Source: Thermothelomyces thermophilus ATCC 42464 (Eukaryota; Ascomycota; Sordariomycetes; Sordariales; Chaetomiaceae). Taken from it: a stretch of DNA of 64,000 nt. The stretch covers positions 4,216,001-4,280,000 of the forward strand of contig NC_016475.1 of NCBI RefSeq assembly GCF_000226095.1, written 5' to 3'. Positions 1 to 10,672 of this stretch are shown piece by piece. The position numbers and the translations under genes are program-made. The notes below the pieces were generated by a model. It searched no databases and was not told the DNA's origin. It saw nothing but the letters and a program-made list of their open reading frames with translations. Positions within the stretch are counted from its first letter, which is position 1, and each line of letters starts with the position of its first letter.

Positions 1-657
1 GTCTGAACCCCACGCACTTTGTGCGCAGGCTCGAGTGAGACACAAACACAGGACTCGATACCGGCCCCAAGGCTTCTCCCCGACCAAGCGTTACTTAGGC
101 GCAACTAGATTAGAGGCTACAACGCTTGAAAGGAACCATGGTACCGGTGCAACAAGAAGACCTGATTATCCAAGTACTACCATCACAGATGTGGCCCTCC
201 CTAACTGCAGGCAACAAACAGTCGTTGGTTGGACTTAAGTGACAACCGGAGCGGGACCTTCCCTTCTGGGGCTTCGCAGAAATGCACCCTCAGTGAGGGG
301 AATTCGGGGCTCTTGCCAATCGCTGCATTAATGAGGAATCACTAACTTGCAGCTTGCCATCGGGTCGACCCGACACAATCAATCAATCGGAATATTCCCT
401 TCCGGCAGCCCCCCATTTCTCGTTAATAACCTTAGGTAATTAGGTGCCAGACTATGGGCAGACTCGACCTTGTTCCCGGCACTCATCCGGTGCCGAGACA
501 TCGGTGTTCCCATTGAAGACTTCCTTCTCCTCATCGACCTCCTAATTATTTAGTATACCACTACGTCTCGATAACTTCCGCATATATCTGCTTCCCGCTC
601 ACTCATTCTGCCTTCTGTTTCGGATAATACTCTCTTAACCTGCCTACTACCTACGAA
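1..657. other. Upstream region, no gene seen
   Basis: No convincing coding region. The short open frame at 35-238 has no recognisable protein pattern. The last 150 bases are pyrimidine-rich and probably hold the promoter and 5' leader of the racemase-family gene that starts at 658. Confidence 0.5.
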
Positions 658-1869
658 ATGGCAAAGTCGCCGATTCCGCAAGAGATCGTCTCGGCCGGTG
701 CCGTTCCCATCCTCACCGTCGAGATGCACACGACCGGCGAGCCCACTCGAATCATCTATTCGGGCTTTCCCGAGCCCAAGGGCTCGACCTTGCTGCAGAA
801 ACTAGCCGACGTTGAGGCCAACCACGACCACGTTCGCGGAAGGCTCATGCTCGAACCGAGGGGCCACAAGGAAATGTACGGCGCCCTTCTGGTCAACGAG
901 ACCGAGCTGACGGCCACGGGCGAGGCCGACATTGGCGTGATATTCATGCATACAGCAGGGTACTCCCCCATGTGCGGCCATGCCACCATCGCCGTGAGCC
1001 GGTTCCTCGTCGACTTTGATCCCGAAACTTGCCCCGGTCTCTTCCCAAAACGCAACTTCCGGCTGGACGAGGAGACAATGACTACGGCCCTCAAATTGCA
1101 CTGCCCCTGTGGTGTGGTCAACGTTACCGTGCCGGTGGTGAACGGACCGCACGGCAGGTTGCAGAGCGATCCTAAGCGGCCGATCTCCTTTATCAACGTC
1201 GATTCGTATGCCACGGGCATCGATGTCGAGATACCCCTTCCAGAACCATACAGGTGGCCGGAGCTGGGTGCTCGAACAAGCCTGACGGCAGACATCAGCT
1301 ACGGTGGAGCCTTCTATTGCCTCGTCGACGTGGAACAGCTCGGCTTCAAGGACGGGTTGAAGAGCACCGATCTAGACGCCCTCAGCCGGGCTACGGCCAA
1401 GCTAAGAGATGCTCTCAAGGCCGACCCACGGTACAAAGTCTACTTTCAGCACCCTACCGAACCAGAGCTGAGCTACCTCTACGGCGTGATTGTCAGGGAC
1501 CCCAAACGAGGTGTCCCCGCCGAGGGCGCTGATGGTGCAGAGGTTGGGCTTTGCTTTTTCGGCGCCCAGCAAGTGGATCGGTCACCCTGTGGCTCGGGCA
1601 GCGCTGCGAGGAGAGCATTGGCACATGCGAAGCACGGGTGGCCGCCCGAGAAGAAGTGGACGTATCACTGCTTTCTCTCCGATGCTTGCGGAGGCTTGGG
1701 CGGCTTCACTGCCTCCGTTGTTGGCAAGTCTGCCGACCAAGCCAACGAACCCCCTAGAGCGGGCGAGAGAGTGCGTATCCGGGTCGAGGGTCAGGCTTTT
1801 TATACCGGATTTGCTACTTTCCTTGCCGAGGCGGTCGATGGAATCAGCGCCTCTGGGTTTGTGGCGTAG
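658..1869 (+). CDS. Proline racemase / hydroxyproline epimerase family protein
   Basis: A single uninterrupted frame of 403 aa. The family catalyses racemisation of proline or epimerisation of hydroxyproline with two Cys acting as acid and base; dehydratase members (trans-3-hydroxy-L-proline dehydratase) have Thr in place of the second Cys. Here the first site is SPMCGHATIA (Cys about 106) and the second is DRSPCGSGSAAR (Cys about 311). Both cysteines are present, which favours a racemase or epimerase over a dehydratase. The N-terminal HTTGEPTRI motif is also typical. Length is a little above the usual 330-390 aa. No signal peptide is seen, so it is probably cytosolic and may serve use of proline or hydroxyproline. 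The substrate cannot be told from sequence. It stands alone on this side of the window. Confidence 0.9.
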   Translation: MAKSPIPQEIVSAGAVPILTVEMHTTGEPTRIIYSGFPEPKGSTLLQKLADVEANHDHVRGRLMLEPRGHKEMYGALLVNETELTATGEADIGVIFMHTAGYSPMCGHATIAVSRFLVDFDPETCPGLFPKRNFRLDEETMTTALKLHCPCGVVNVTVPVVNGPHGRLQSDPKRPISFINVDSYATGIDVEIPLPEPYRWPELGARTSLTADISYGGAFYCLVDVEQLGFKDGLKSTDLDALSRATAKLRDALKADPRYKVYFQHPTEPELSYLYGVIVRDPKRGVPAEGADGAEVGLCFFGAQQVDRSPCGSGSAARRALAHAKHGWPPEKKWTYHCFLSDACGGLGGFTASVVGKSADQANEPPRAGERVRIRVEGQAFYTGFATFLAEAVDGISASGFVA

Positions 1870-3990
1870 GCGAAGCTCCTAATTTGAGCAAGTAGAGCCA
1901 GTTGAGACTTAGGCCATCCTGGCCCTTGCTAATGGTTGTCAAGAGGGTAATCAGCATTTACTCCTAGGCTTAGGGAACAGCCCCGAGATGCCCAACGGCG
2001 CAACAAGGTAATATGCTAGCACTGCCACTCTGGTGCCCGACCTCCTCAACCAACATGATTGGCTTTCCAACCTGCATCATTTCGCGGAAATGCATAAAAG
2101 GAGCATAGCATGTTTGATAAGCATTCTCAACTACGTGCCACCTCTCGAGAGGGCAGGCTGAGTCGAGGGGCTGCGTTCGCTCGCCTTGCACCGCCGTTTT
2201 TCTCGCTTGTCTTCTTGTGCCGTCCGCCCGCATAGAGCGCCTGATCGCACTGCTCCTCAGCCATCTAACTCCGAAGTGCAAACTGGAATTTGTCTTTCCG
2301 AAGGAGGACACTTCTTGAAGCTGCGGTCCCCGATCAGCAATCTAGTGCTCACCAGAAACTTCGCAACCGTGTTGCTGCCGGTTTCGCCGCCATGATGACG
2401 GGACTGGAAGCTTTCGGATTGGCATGCAACATGGTCATCCGGTCTTTCATTCGTCGCATGACATGGTGCGGTTCGCATACCCTTTGAACTGGGCCGGGAA
2501 GCAGTATAGAACCCCAGTCCAATGACGCGGTCAAGCACAGAAAGGTATAAGCATAGCTATTCCTGGTTAGGGGTGGTTCGAACTTGTTTATGGCCCATCC
2601 GACGTAATTAGTTAACCGTGAGCTTATACTAGGTACTTGACAGCAGAAGACATTCCGCGACTCAGATGACTCGGCAATGCCGGATGCCTTATCAAGCATA
2701 GCTGCCGTCGATTGTACTGAGGTCAAGGATGTTAACATATCTATTCACATATGTGTTGTTGTTGGAGGCCCTGAGGAAAGGCAGGTAGGAGGCTTTGGGA
2801 GTCACACCAAGTAGTATACAACTAAAGGGGTGCCTCCTTGTAATCCTAAATTCCTACATATAACCCTAGGTATACGAACTTCAGGCGCTCCACCCCTTTA
2901 CTGCATGCCCGTGCCAGCCAGGACCCGAGCATCTCCACCCCGTAGGAGCCATCCCCCATCATCGTCCTCTTCTACATCGGCATCCATGTCCTCGGCCCTT
3001 CAGAGTTCAACCTATTTCCTTGCCCCGGCAGCTGACTGTCCACATCCACAGCGCGACCGAGGCCCTCCCCTCAACCGGCAAAGCAATTTTTTTTCAACAA
3101 ACAATCATCCCGTTCTTCAGCAGATCGGAGACGACTAATTAACGCGGTCGCAGCGGGTACGTCGGGGTGAGAAGGGCATACTTACGCGTCTGCGGGATTG
3201 ACTTGAACCGGGGCTGACGGGTTGATTTACGAGCGAGATAATGCGGGAGGAGTGCCGGTTGCCGACGAGGCTGGGGCTGTGACCTGTGCTTCTCACGCTG
3301 CTGGTGCGATACGTCCCCGGAGTTAAAGCAGGAAAAGGCGGAGGCGGAGGATACCATAGCCTGGTTTGGGTGTTTGCGATCAGGGGAGTGAAAGGAGTGT
3401 AGGAACAACTTGGACTGATCCACGGATTTATTATTACATAATTACGGAGTTGCACTGGAAGAGCAACGAGGAATCCAAGACTCCGATAGAGCTGACAAGA
3501 AAACAAATGAGCGTTGGAGCCGACGCGCTCGGAAACATGATGCAACAAGACAAACCCGCATAATTATATAGCTACCTAGCCTCGATATTCTTCGATGAGA
3601 GGCACCAGTGCCCAGCAACGCCGCGCGTAAAGACCGTCCCGGGAAAGTCGTGGGCAACGTCTTGGCATTTACTGTACAAATCTTCTTGCCGTTACTTCAT
3701 TATCATCCCCCCCTTCTTCAGAGGTTTGCCCTCAAACTCGCCAAGCAACCAAACACAGAACCGATTCCACAACAACGCGCGTCCTTCCCGCAGCAGAAGT
3801 ATCAAAACAAGGGGAAAACCTCCCGCCTCCTCCGATTAGTTCGTCAAGTTCGTCAGATGCGCCACGGCACAGCCCCGCGCTCCCGCAACCACTCGAGGGC
3901 GGCCTGACACCGAACCCCTCCCCTCTCCCAGCTTCCCTAATAACAATGCCGTCGGAGACGTCGTCCTTCCCCCCCTATTCCGCTAATCAA
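1870..3990. other. Gene-free stretch
   Basis: About 2.1 kb between the racemase-family gene and the small Cys-tailed gene. The open frames here (for example 2186-2395, 2349-2738 and 3135-3548) overlap on both strands, with no family pattern and no consistent splice structure. The part near 2930-3110 is C-rich and the part near 3650-3800 pyrimidine-rich. I see no RNA gene. Confidence 0.45.
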
Positions 3991-4314
3991 TCAGCACAAC
4001 CGGAAATGGCAGCGGCCACCGCAGCAGGTGAAGCCGCAGTAGTGGGTGAAGCCTCCGCCACGGAGGGTCATCTCGTTCTCCATGGACGGACGGGGCTCGG
4101 ATTTCTTGAGATTGAGGGGAATTGAGTTGTCAGTCATGCTACTTCTCTAACAATGACAGCTTTCCTCCTGTGATGACGAGGAGATGAAAAAAAAAAAAAA
4201 ACGCCTTACCGGTTGCGTTGCGACAATTGCCTGGGCGCCCGGCTGCTGCTGGAGCGGTGCGGGGTTGGCGGCCTCCATGGGCGGTTGCAGCTTGGGCGCG
4301 TCGACGGTTGGCAT
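3991..4314 (-). CDS. Small Cys-tailed protein with an LRGG motif, two exons
   Basis: Proposed model of 86 aa: exon 1 4210-4314, a 63-nt intron 4147-4209 (GTAAGG...TTAG), exon 2 3991-4146. The protein is low-complexity and Pro/Gln-rich at first. It ends in a conserved-looking tail: MENEMTLRGGG, then CGFTCCGGRCHFRLC, with five Cys in the last 15 residues. Small fungal proteins with an acidic stretch, (R/T)LRGGG and a Cys-rich end are widespread in Pezizomycotina, but I know of no established function, and I recognise the pattern rather than a named family. The intron holds a run of 14-15 A on the plus strand. Another acceptor (CACAG) would give an early stop, which supports the one chosen. An alternative is a start inside exon 2 at MTDNS. 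Not a certain gene. Confidence 0.5.
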
Positions 4315-5298
4315 TTTTTTGGTTGATTGCGCGTAATGTATGTATGTACACAGTATAAAGTTGGGGTGGGAGCTGAATTAATTAAACTTGTGCTTTGAAT
4401 TGAGAAGGATCGATTATATGGTGCCTAGGTTGAGATGTGCGGGCGGTCTGAAATAGGCTTACAAGGAGTGACAACTGTTTCCTAGAGAAAGGAAAGAGAG
4501 AGGAGAAAGCGGAATCAAAAGAGGTTGAAATAAAGTTGCGGTGCCAGGCGGTTCTAGGCACCCGGCAATGCGGCGCAGATTCGATGGTCAGTCAGAGGCA
4601 TCGTGTGACGCCCGTATTGGCCCACTGAAGCGCTCCTTCAGCTGGGCCCGGCGGCTTAGCTGCGCATCCCCGGACTTGACTCCTGCAAGTCAGGGTTTGC
4701 CGCTTGTGCCTGAAGATCAAGGAAACAGGCCAACTGAAAAAGGAAAAACGTGTAATGGAGAAATGAGAAACCTCAGGTTTAGATGAGGAAAAGTGGACGG
4801 GAAATGCTGAACTAATGAAAGGCCTTTGGAACTGGAGTATCAGGCCATATCGGCACCGACTTGTTCTTCAAGACCGCAGAGGGAGAGAGGGGCTCGATAT
4901 GAATCCGCACTAGTTCACTTGTTAATTAATTTGCAGCCATCAACTCATTCGGCCTGTACTATAATTAACAACACTTCCATGAGATAAAATGCAGTCAGGG
5001 TCTACTCGCGTTTGTCCATGACTTGCCCTTGTATGTATGTATTTTTAGAGGCTACCTCTAGATGAGCCCCGACAAATGATTTCACATGCCTGGCCTATCC
5101 GTGCATACTTTCCAGCTACTCTCCCATCTCGTCCCCCCAGGGCCACGGTCAACCCGCTCGCTGTCCGTGCCAAGTGTAAGCGCCAGCCAAGAACAAGACC
5201 ACACATCCCGACACCTCGCTCGGCCATGATCCCAGCCACAACCACAAGCACAACAAACCGGCCCTCGCCATTTACAAGTTCTGAAGCCGAAAGCGTCC
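4315..5298. other. Gene-free stretch between two minus-strand genes
   Basis: Probably the promoter of the small Cys-tailed gene (near 4315-4500, with a purine-rich block at about 4480-4530) and the 3' UTR of the helicase (towards 5298). The open frames here are overlapping shadows without family signal. Confidence 0.45.
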
Positions 5299-8200
5299 CT
5301 AACGCTCCCCTGCCCCAACCAACACCACGCCATTGTTTCCTGATCCTCCCGCCCCAGCCGCCGCCGCCGCCGCTCTCTCTCTCGTCTCCTGCGCGAGCGC
5401 AAACACGCGCTGCCAGACATCCAGCCATCTCTCGTGCTGCGCCGTGATCAGCCTGCCGGGACTCTTGAAGCACCGCGTGAGCATCTCCCTCAGCCGCGCC
5501 CGGAGCACCTTGATGACGAGCATCGTCTTCCAGTCCGGCACCGAGAAGCGGGCGCGGTTGCCGTCCAGCACGAAGACTCCGGCGTACATGTCCGCCCGGA
5601 CATCGCCGCAGAGGAGGGCGATGGCAAACGGGTCGGTTGCCGTCGTTTCGTGGGCATTGTAGAATCTGTCGCGAGCGTGCCGACGGTGTGGTCAGTGAGT
5701 AGAGGAACGGGAGTGGGAAAAAAAAAGCATAGAGGAAAGAGGGGGGGGGAGGGGAACGACTCACGATTTGGACTGCATGATGTTGTAGTAGCTCAGCCAG
5801 CGCAGTTCATTGTAGCCCTTGTTGACGCTGCTTGGGTGCAGGCTGATGGACTGGTTGTTGCCAATGTTGCGCAGCCCCTTGCTGCCCGGGTCGCGAACGA
5901 GCAGTTTCGGGTAGAAGCTCCATGCGATGACGGACTGGGCCACAACCTCGTTATCGCTGTTGCTGTCGACCCGCTTCGGAATGTCAAAGAACGCTTGGTG
6001 CCTACGTCGGCCGCTGAAGCGCAGCTTGTTGAGGGCCTGACGCTCGGCATCCGTGAGCTGCAAAAATCCAGAGTCGGCCACGGCGACGAGCAGCTGACCC
6101 TTAAGGTCTTCGATGTTGGCCAGAGTTTGAGGAGAGAGGAAGTTTTTGCGACAGAACTGGAACTCGGCGCCGCCAGACGTCGCAGCCTGGCAGACGCGCT
6201 TCCACGCCGTGTAGGCGTTATATACCGTCAGGAGGTCCGAGTCGCCCTTGCGAAAGCCGCGCCGGATGCTGTCGGCCTGATTTCTTTGGCCAAATGGGGC
6301 CACAAATGGGCTCTTGGAAGATAGGATAGCGGCCACTGTGATGGCCATATCGAGGCACTTGAACACGGCGCCAAGCAGTATGAGCTTGCCGAGGAAGACG
6401 TCGAGCGGTAGGCGTGCAAGCTGCAAACCAAGTGGCGTGAGCTCCTCGGTCGTGGGCGTCAAGGCGCGAACATCAACCAGGGCATCGATGGCCCGGCGGA
6501 TGTTCTTGGCCGACGGTGGGTCGAGTGCCTGGCTCAACGTCTCCTCGATGCCCCCCATCTTGCAGATCTTGACACGGATGGCGAGATCTTGCAGCGACAG
6601 ACGTAGCATCTCGGGCGTCTGCTGGTCGTTCATCAGGCGGTCATGCCGGTACTTCGTGAACAGATGGAAACAGAGACCTTCCTGGACACGGCCGGCACGG
6701 CCACGACGCTGCTTCGCGTTGGCGCGCGAGATGAACGAATCAACAAGCCTCGACAGCTGGCGCCGCTCGTCGAAATGCATCTCTCGATGCTTGCCCGTGT
6801 CGATGACGCAAGTCACGTCCGGAATGGTGATACCGGTCTCGGCAATGTTGGTAGCCAGCACGATCTTGCGCATCCCCGGCGGCGGGACAAGGAAGGCCGC
6901 CTCCTGTTCCTCGCTGGCGATGGAGGAATGCATCGGATACACGAGCCAGTTGCTGGCAAATGCCCGATCTCCCAAGAGCATGTCGTTGAGCGTGCGAATC
7001 TCGGCAATACCGGGCAGGAAAACCAGGATTGCCTTGCTGTACGGAGCATATTCTGGGTCAACGGCAATCCTCGAGATCAGTTGGACGATCAAATCGTACT
7101 CGATCCGATACTCATCCATCTGAGCAAGCGTATTTCGGGTGCGGGAGGAGTATGACTTCAGCCCTCTGAGCAGCTCGGGCTTGGACGAGGTGTCAACTTC
7201 TGGCTCCACGTCGTCGTCCAGCTCTGTTAGCTTCTCCTGGCTCCGCTGGTCCACGGTGTACCCGGTCAGTTCAACTGCGTCCTCGAGGAACTGAACGCGG
7301 ACGGGGAACGTCCGCCCCGGGACCGTTAAGACAGGAGCGCCGCCAAGATACTTGGAGAACCGCTCGGCATCCACCGTAGCGGACATGAGCACCACTTTCA
7401 GGTCTTTCCTCCGCAACAGCAACTTCTTCAGCACGATGAGGAGAAAGTCGCTGTCGATGGAGCGCTCATGCACCTCGTCGAGCACCAAATGCGTAATGTC
7501 CTGCAGGTCGTTGGATCCCTCCAACATGCGCATGACGATACCGGTCGTAGCGTAAACAAGGCGGGTTTCCCTCGCCGTGTTCGACTCGAGCCGGATCGAA
7601 TAACCAACAAGCGACCGGTTAGTACCGAGATCGCCCTTGCCCTCGCCGAGCTCCTCGCTGACACGGCGTGCCAAGGAGATGGCAGAAATACGCCGCGGTT
7701 CCGTGCAGTAGATCTTGCACGGCCTGCCCTGAAGCAGCTGGTGTTCCAGCAGGAATGAGGGCACTTGGGTACTCTTGCCGCAGCCAGTCTCGCCGCAGAT
7801 GATGACCACCTGTTCCCTCTCGACCATGTCGACGACCTGTTGGCGGAACTGCCACATGGGCAGCTCCATCCTCGACGCCAGCATCTGCTGGAACTTGGGT
7901 GAGCTGCTCTTCTGAAGCCAGACGTTCCGATAGTACTCGGCATCATTCGGCTGCCGCTTCAACCGTTCCTGGTCAGAGTGGTCCGAGTCTGCCTGATTCC
8001 TGGACTGCCCGCGACCCTTGAATCCCTGAATGAGCACACCGTCTTCCAGCTCCTGCTCTACCCTCTTGCGCACAAGGTCTCGAATGTGCCTGACCAGGTT
8101 GCGGTCCGCTTCGTCTGCTCTGCTCTTATTTGCCTCCGCGTACTCGGACCACAAGTCCTTCCAAGTAGCCGGCAGCCGCAGCGCAACCTTCTCCTCCTTT

Positions 8201-9980
8201 GACGAAGACCCGAAAATGCAGAAGAGAGCGGCTGTCGCGATGAAAGCCTCTGACTGTTTTTTGTCAGGAGTGGCGACCGATATCATCTTATACACGAATT
8301 GGGTAGGAGTTGTAAAGACTTCAAGCTCTGGAATCTCGGGGTCAGGAGGGATCTCTTGCGGTTTTGACCAAACAACGTTGACAGCATGCCGGTTCGCAAA
8401 AGCAACGTCGGACAGAAGATGATACGAGATCCTCACGGACGAGTCCCTGGGTATGGTCAGCGCAAAGATGAAACCGGATTGCATCGCGGAGCCCAACCAA
8501 CCTTGCTCGGCAGGCTTCTTCTAGAGCCCGCATCGGGGTCACGCCGGTCCATTTCCCAAAGTCCCGGATGGTGATCTTCGACCCGTCTGCCCCATTCATC
8601 ACAGTGCTTGCCTTCCCTGTCACAGGATCAACCTCGCTAACTGGGAGGGTCGCGAACAAGTCGGAGAGCGCCTGATCGTCAGACTCCTCAGCCAGTATCT
8701 CAGCCGCAATTCGCTCGGCTTCCGCATTGACATCGTTCGAATCATCTGGTGCTGGTTCCTCTTCGGGTGTCTCCTTCTTCTTCTGCTCAGCTTTGGCGGC
8801 CGCATACTCCTTCTCCAGCGCGATCTTTTTGTTTCTCCATTGCTCCTCGGCCACGCGCTTGTCGAACAAAACGTCCCTCTCCACACGATCTATCTTCGCC
8901 AGCAGCAGCGCCTCTTCCGGATCGGTCTGGCTATCTGGCTTGTCCTTCGTTCCCTTGCGCTTGGCTGCGTCTTGCCTGGGCCGCTGGATGGCAAATAGCT
9001 GCGTCTTAGCTTCGAGATAGAACGGGAGCAATTGGTCGGGCTCAATATCTTCGTCATATGTTACTGTCCGGTGTTTCGGAGAAGGCTGGCGAGACCGGTT
9101 GGCTGCGCCGTTTTTCCCCTTCTTCCCAGGCCGGGGATCGATCTCAAAAGGCGTTCCTGGCCTCGAGGGTGAGTCTACTGGAGTATCTGTGGCTGTCAGT
9201 GGACAAGAACACGTCGCTATCCGACCCAAACTTCTCCATACCTGCTTGCGACTTGGCACCTGTCTTACGCCCAGAGTAGTCCGGAAGCTCCTCCTTGGAG
9301 CATTCTCTCGCAAACCAGTCCAGCACCTCTTCTAACCCCCAGATGGATTCGCTCCTGGAATTGTAAGGGATGTTGGGCGCAATATCCAAGACGAACTGAA
9401 GCGCCGGCTGTATCCTCTGCTCTGGGAAGCCCAAGATCTGCAACGTCTCCTGTAGGGTCCAAAGTCGGATGATCAAGTCCTCTTCAGGCGGTAGTCTACT
9501 AGCTGCGCCCTCAGATGAGACACTCGAGGCTGCAAACCGACCCTCTGCTTGAATAAGGTCCAGGATGTGATCCATGAGCTCCTGCGGCAGCCATTTCTTC
9601 GCGCTGATCGGCTCCGCAGAGCCACGGAGCAGTCGACGGTCTGTCTCGAGGCGCGTCTTCTGCCGCTGCGCATCTTTCCGCACTTTCTGTGCGTACTTAT
9701 CCACAAGAAGCTGCAATTCCGACTCCTCCAACTGCCGCTCAAACTCTTCGGGGCTCAGCTGCTTCTCCTGTGCCTTCCCCCCGGTCTCGGTGCTGGTGTT
9801 TCTGGGTGCGGTTGGCGGGGCATCATTTGTCGGCGGGGCGGCCTTGTTCGCCTTGCTGGCCGGGGTGCTATCGCCCGAAGCTTCAGCGGGGTCGACTCGA
9901 GCTTTGGACGCGATAGACGTGGTCGCAAACCCGCGCGCAGGGTTCGCAGCCGGTTTCTTCGTCTTCTTCTTGCCAGCCAT
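5299..9980 (-). CDS. DEVH-box RNA helicase, DHX29-like, four exons
   Basis: Four exons: 9242-9980, 8502-9186, 5765-8446 and 5299-5665, with introns of 55, 55 and 99 nt; the sum is in frame (1490 aa). The start is the Met of MAGKKKTKKP, not the upstream Met at 10016. Domains: basic N-terminus; a UBA-like helical region (about 150-235); a charged coiled coil (about 310-380); a dsRBD-like segment spanning the exon 2/3 joint (TPMRALEEACRARDSSV, about 455-500); then the DEAH/RHA core with Walker A GETGCGKST (about 693), DEVH (about 798), SAT (about 830) and QRRGRAGR (about 1054); then the HA2 and OB-type C-terminus. DHX29 in animals helps 48S complexes scan structured leaders; fungal relatives (yeast YLR419W, fission yeast Ucp12) are less well studied. 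A role on ribosomes is inference. The end has a poly-Ala run. It is divergently paired with GCN1 across 692 nt. Confidence 0.93.
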
Positions 9981-10672
9981 GGCGGTGCAACGCGGCCCCG
10001 ATACAGTGAGATGCAAACGGAGAGTTCCCAGGCGGAGGATGGCGGCCGTGCCGCCAACGATGAGGTTCCCTCTGACAATACGTCAGGCCTGAAGCAGGGC
10101 AGCCGTGAAATTTTTACCACTTGGGGCAAGCTCCAGAATTGAAACACGACCGCCTGCCGTTTCAGGTGCTATGCTCCACTACAAAGATGCCCTGTGCCCA
10201 GGTACAGTACCAACTCTGAAGTGTGTGTCCCGCTTGGCTGGTCATCCCAGTCCCAATAGCGACGGGCGTGCAAGGTGGGCAGTGTGGTAAACTTGGGTTA
10301 TTTTGCTCGCAAAGATCCCCTTCGGAGAACTGAGAACAGGAGATGTGGGGGAAAAAATCCTTGAGGCAGTCTCAAAGGGATAACAAGGCCACAAATAGTT
10401 TGTCCTCTGGCTTTCGTTTATTACCGTGCATTTGCCGAGAAACAATTCGCATCAGATGGAAGTTCTGGTTGGAGTTCCACCGTCTCTGTAGCAGTAGCCA
10501 TCTATCCCTGCACTAGCAGCCTGGGGCACTTTTGAAATGTGAGTCCCCGCCGAAAATCAGCGCCTGGAGGAATCACCGCCCAAACATAAACGGGCCCAGC
10601 AACAACACGAGGCTGCAATATTCTGCCGCCTGATCATGTCATTCCACGACCCCAGACGACAATCGCCTGAAA
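9981..10672. promoter_or_regulatory. Shared divergent promoter region, helicase / GCN1
   Basis: 692 bases lie between the start codons of the minus-strand helicase and plus-strand GCN1, and no gene is visible in them. Both 5' leaders and promoters must lie here. I see no clear TATA box. Shared control of the two translation-related genes is inference. Confidence 0.5.
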
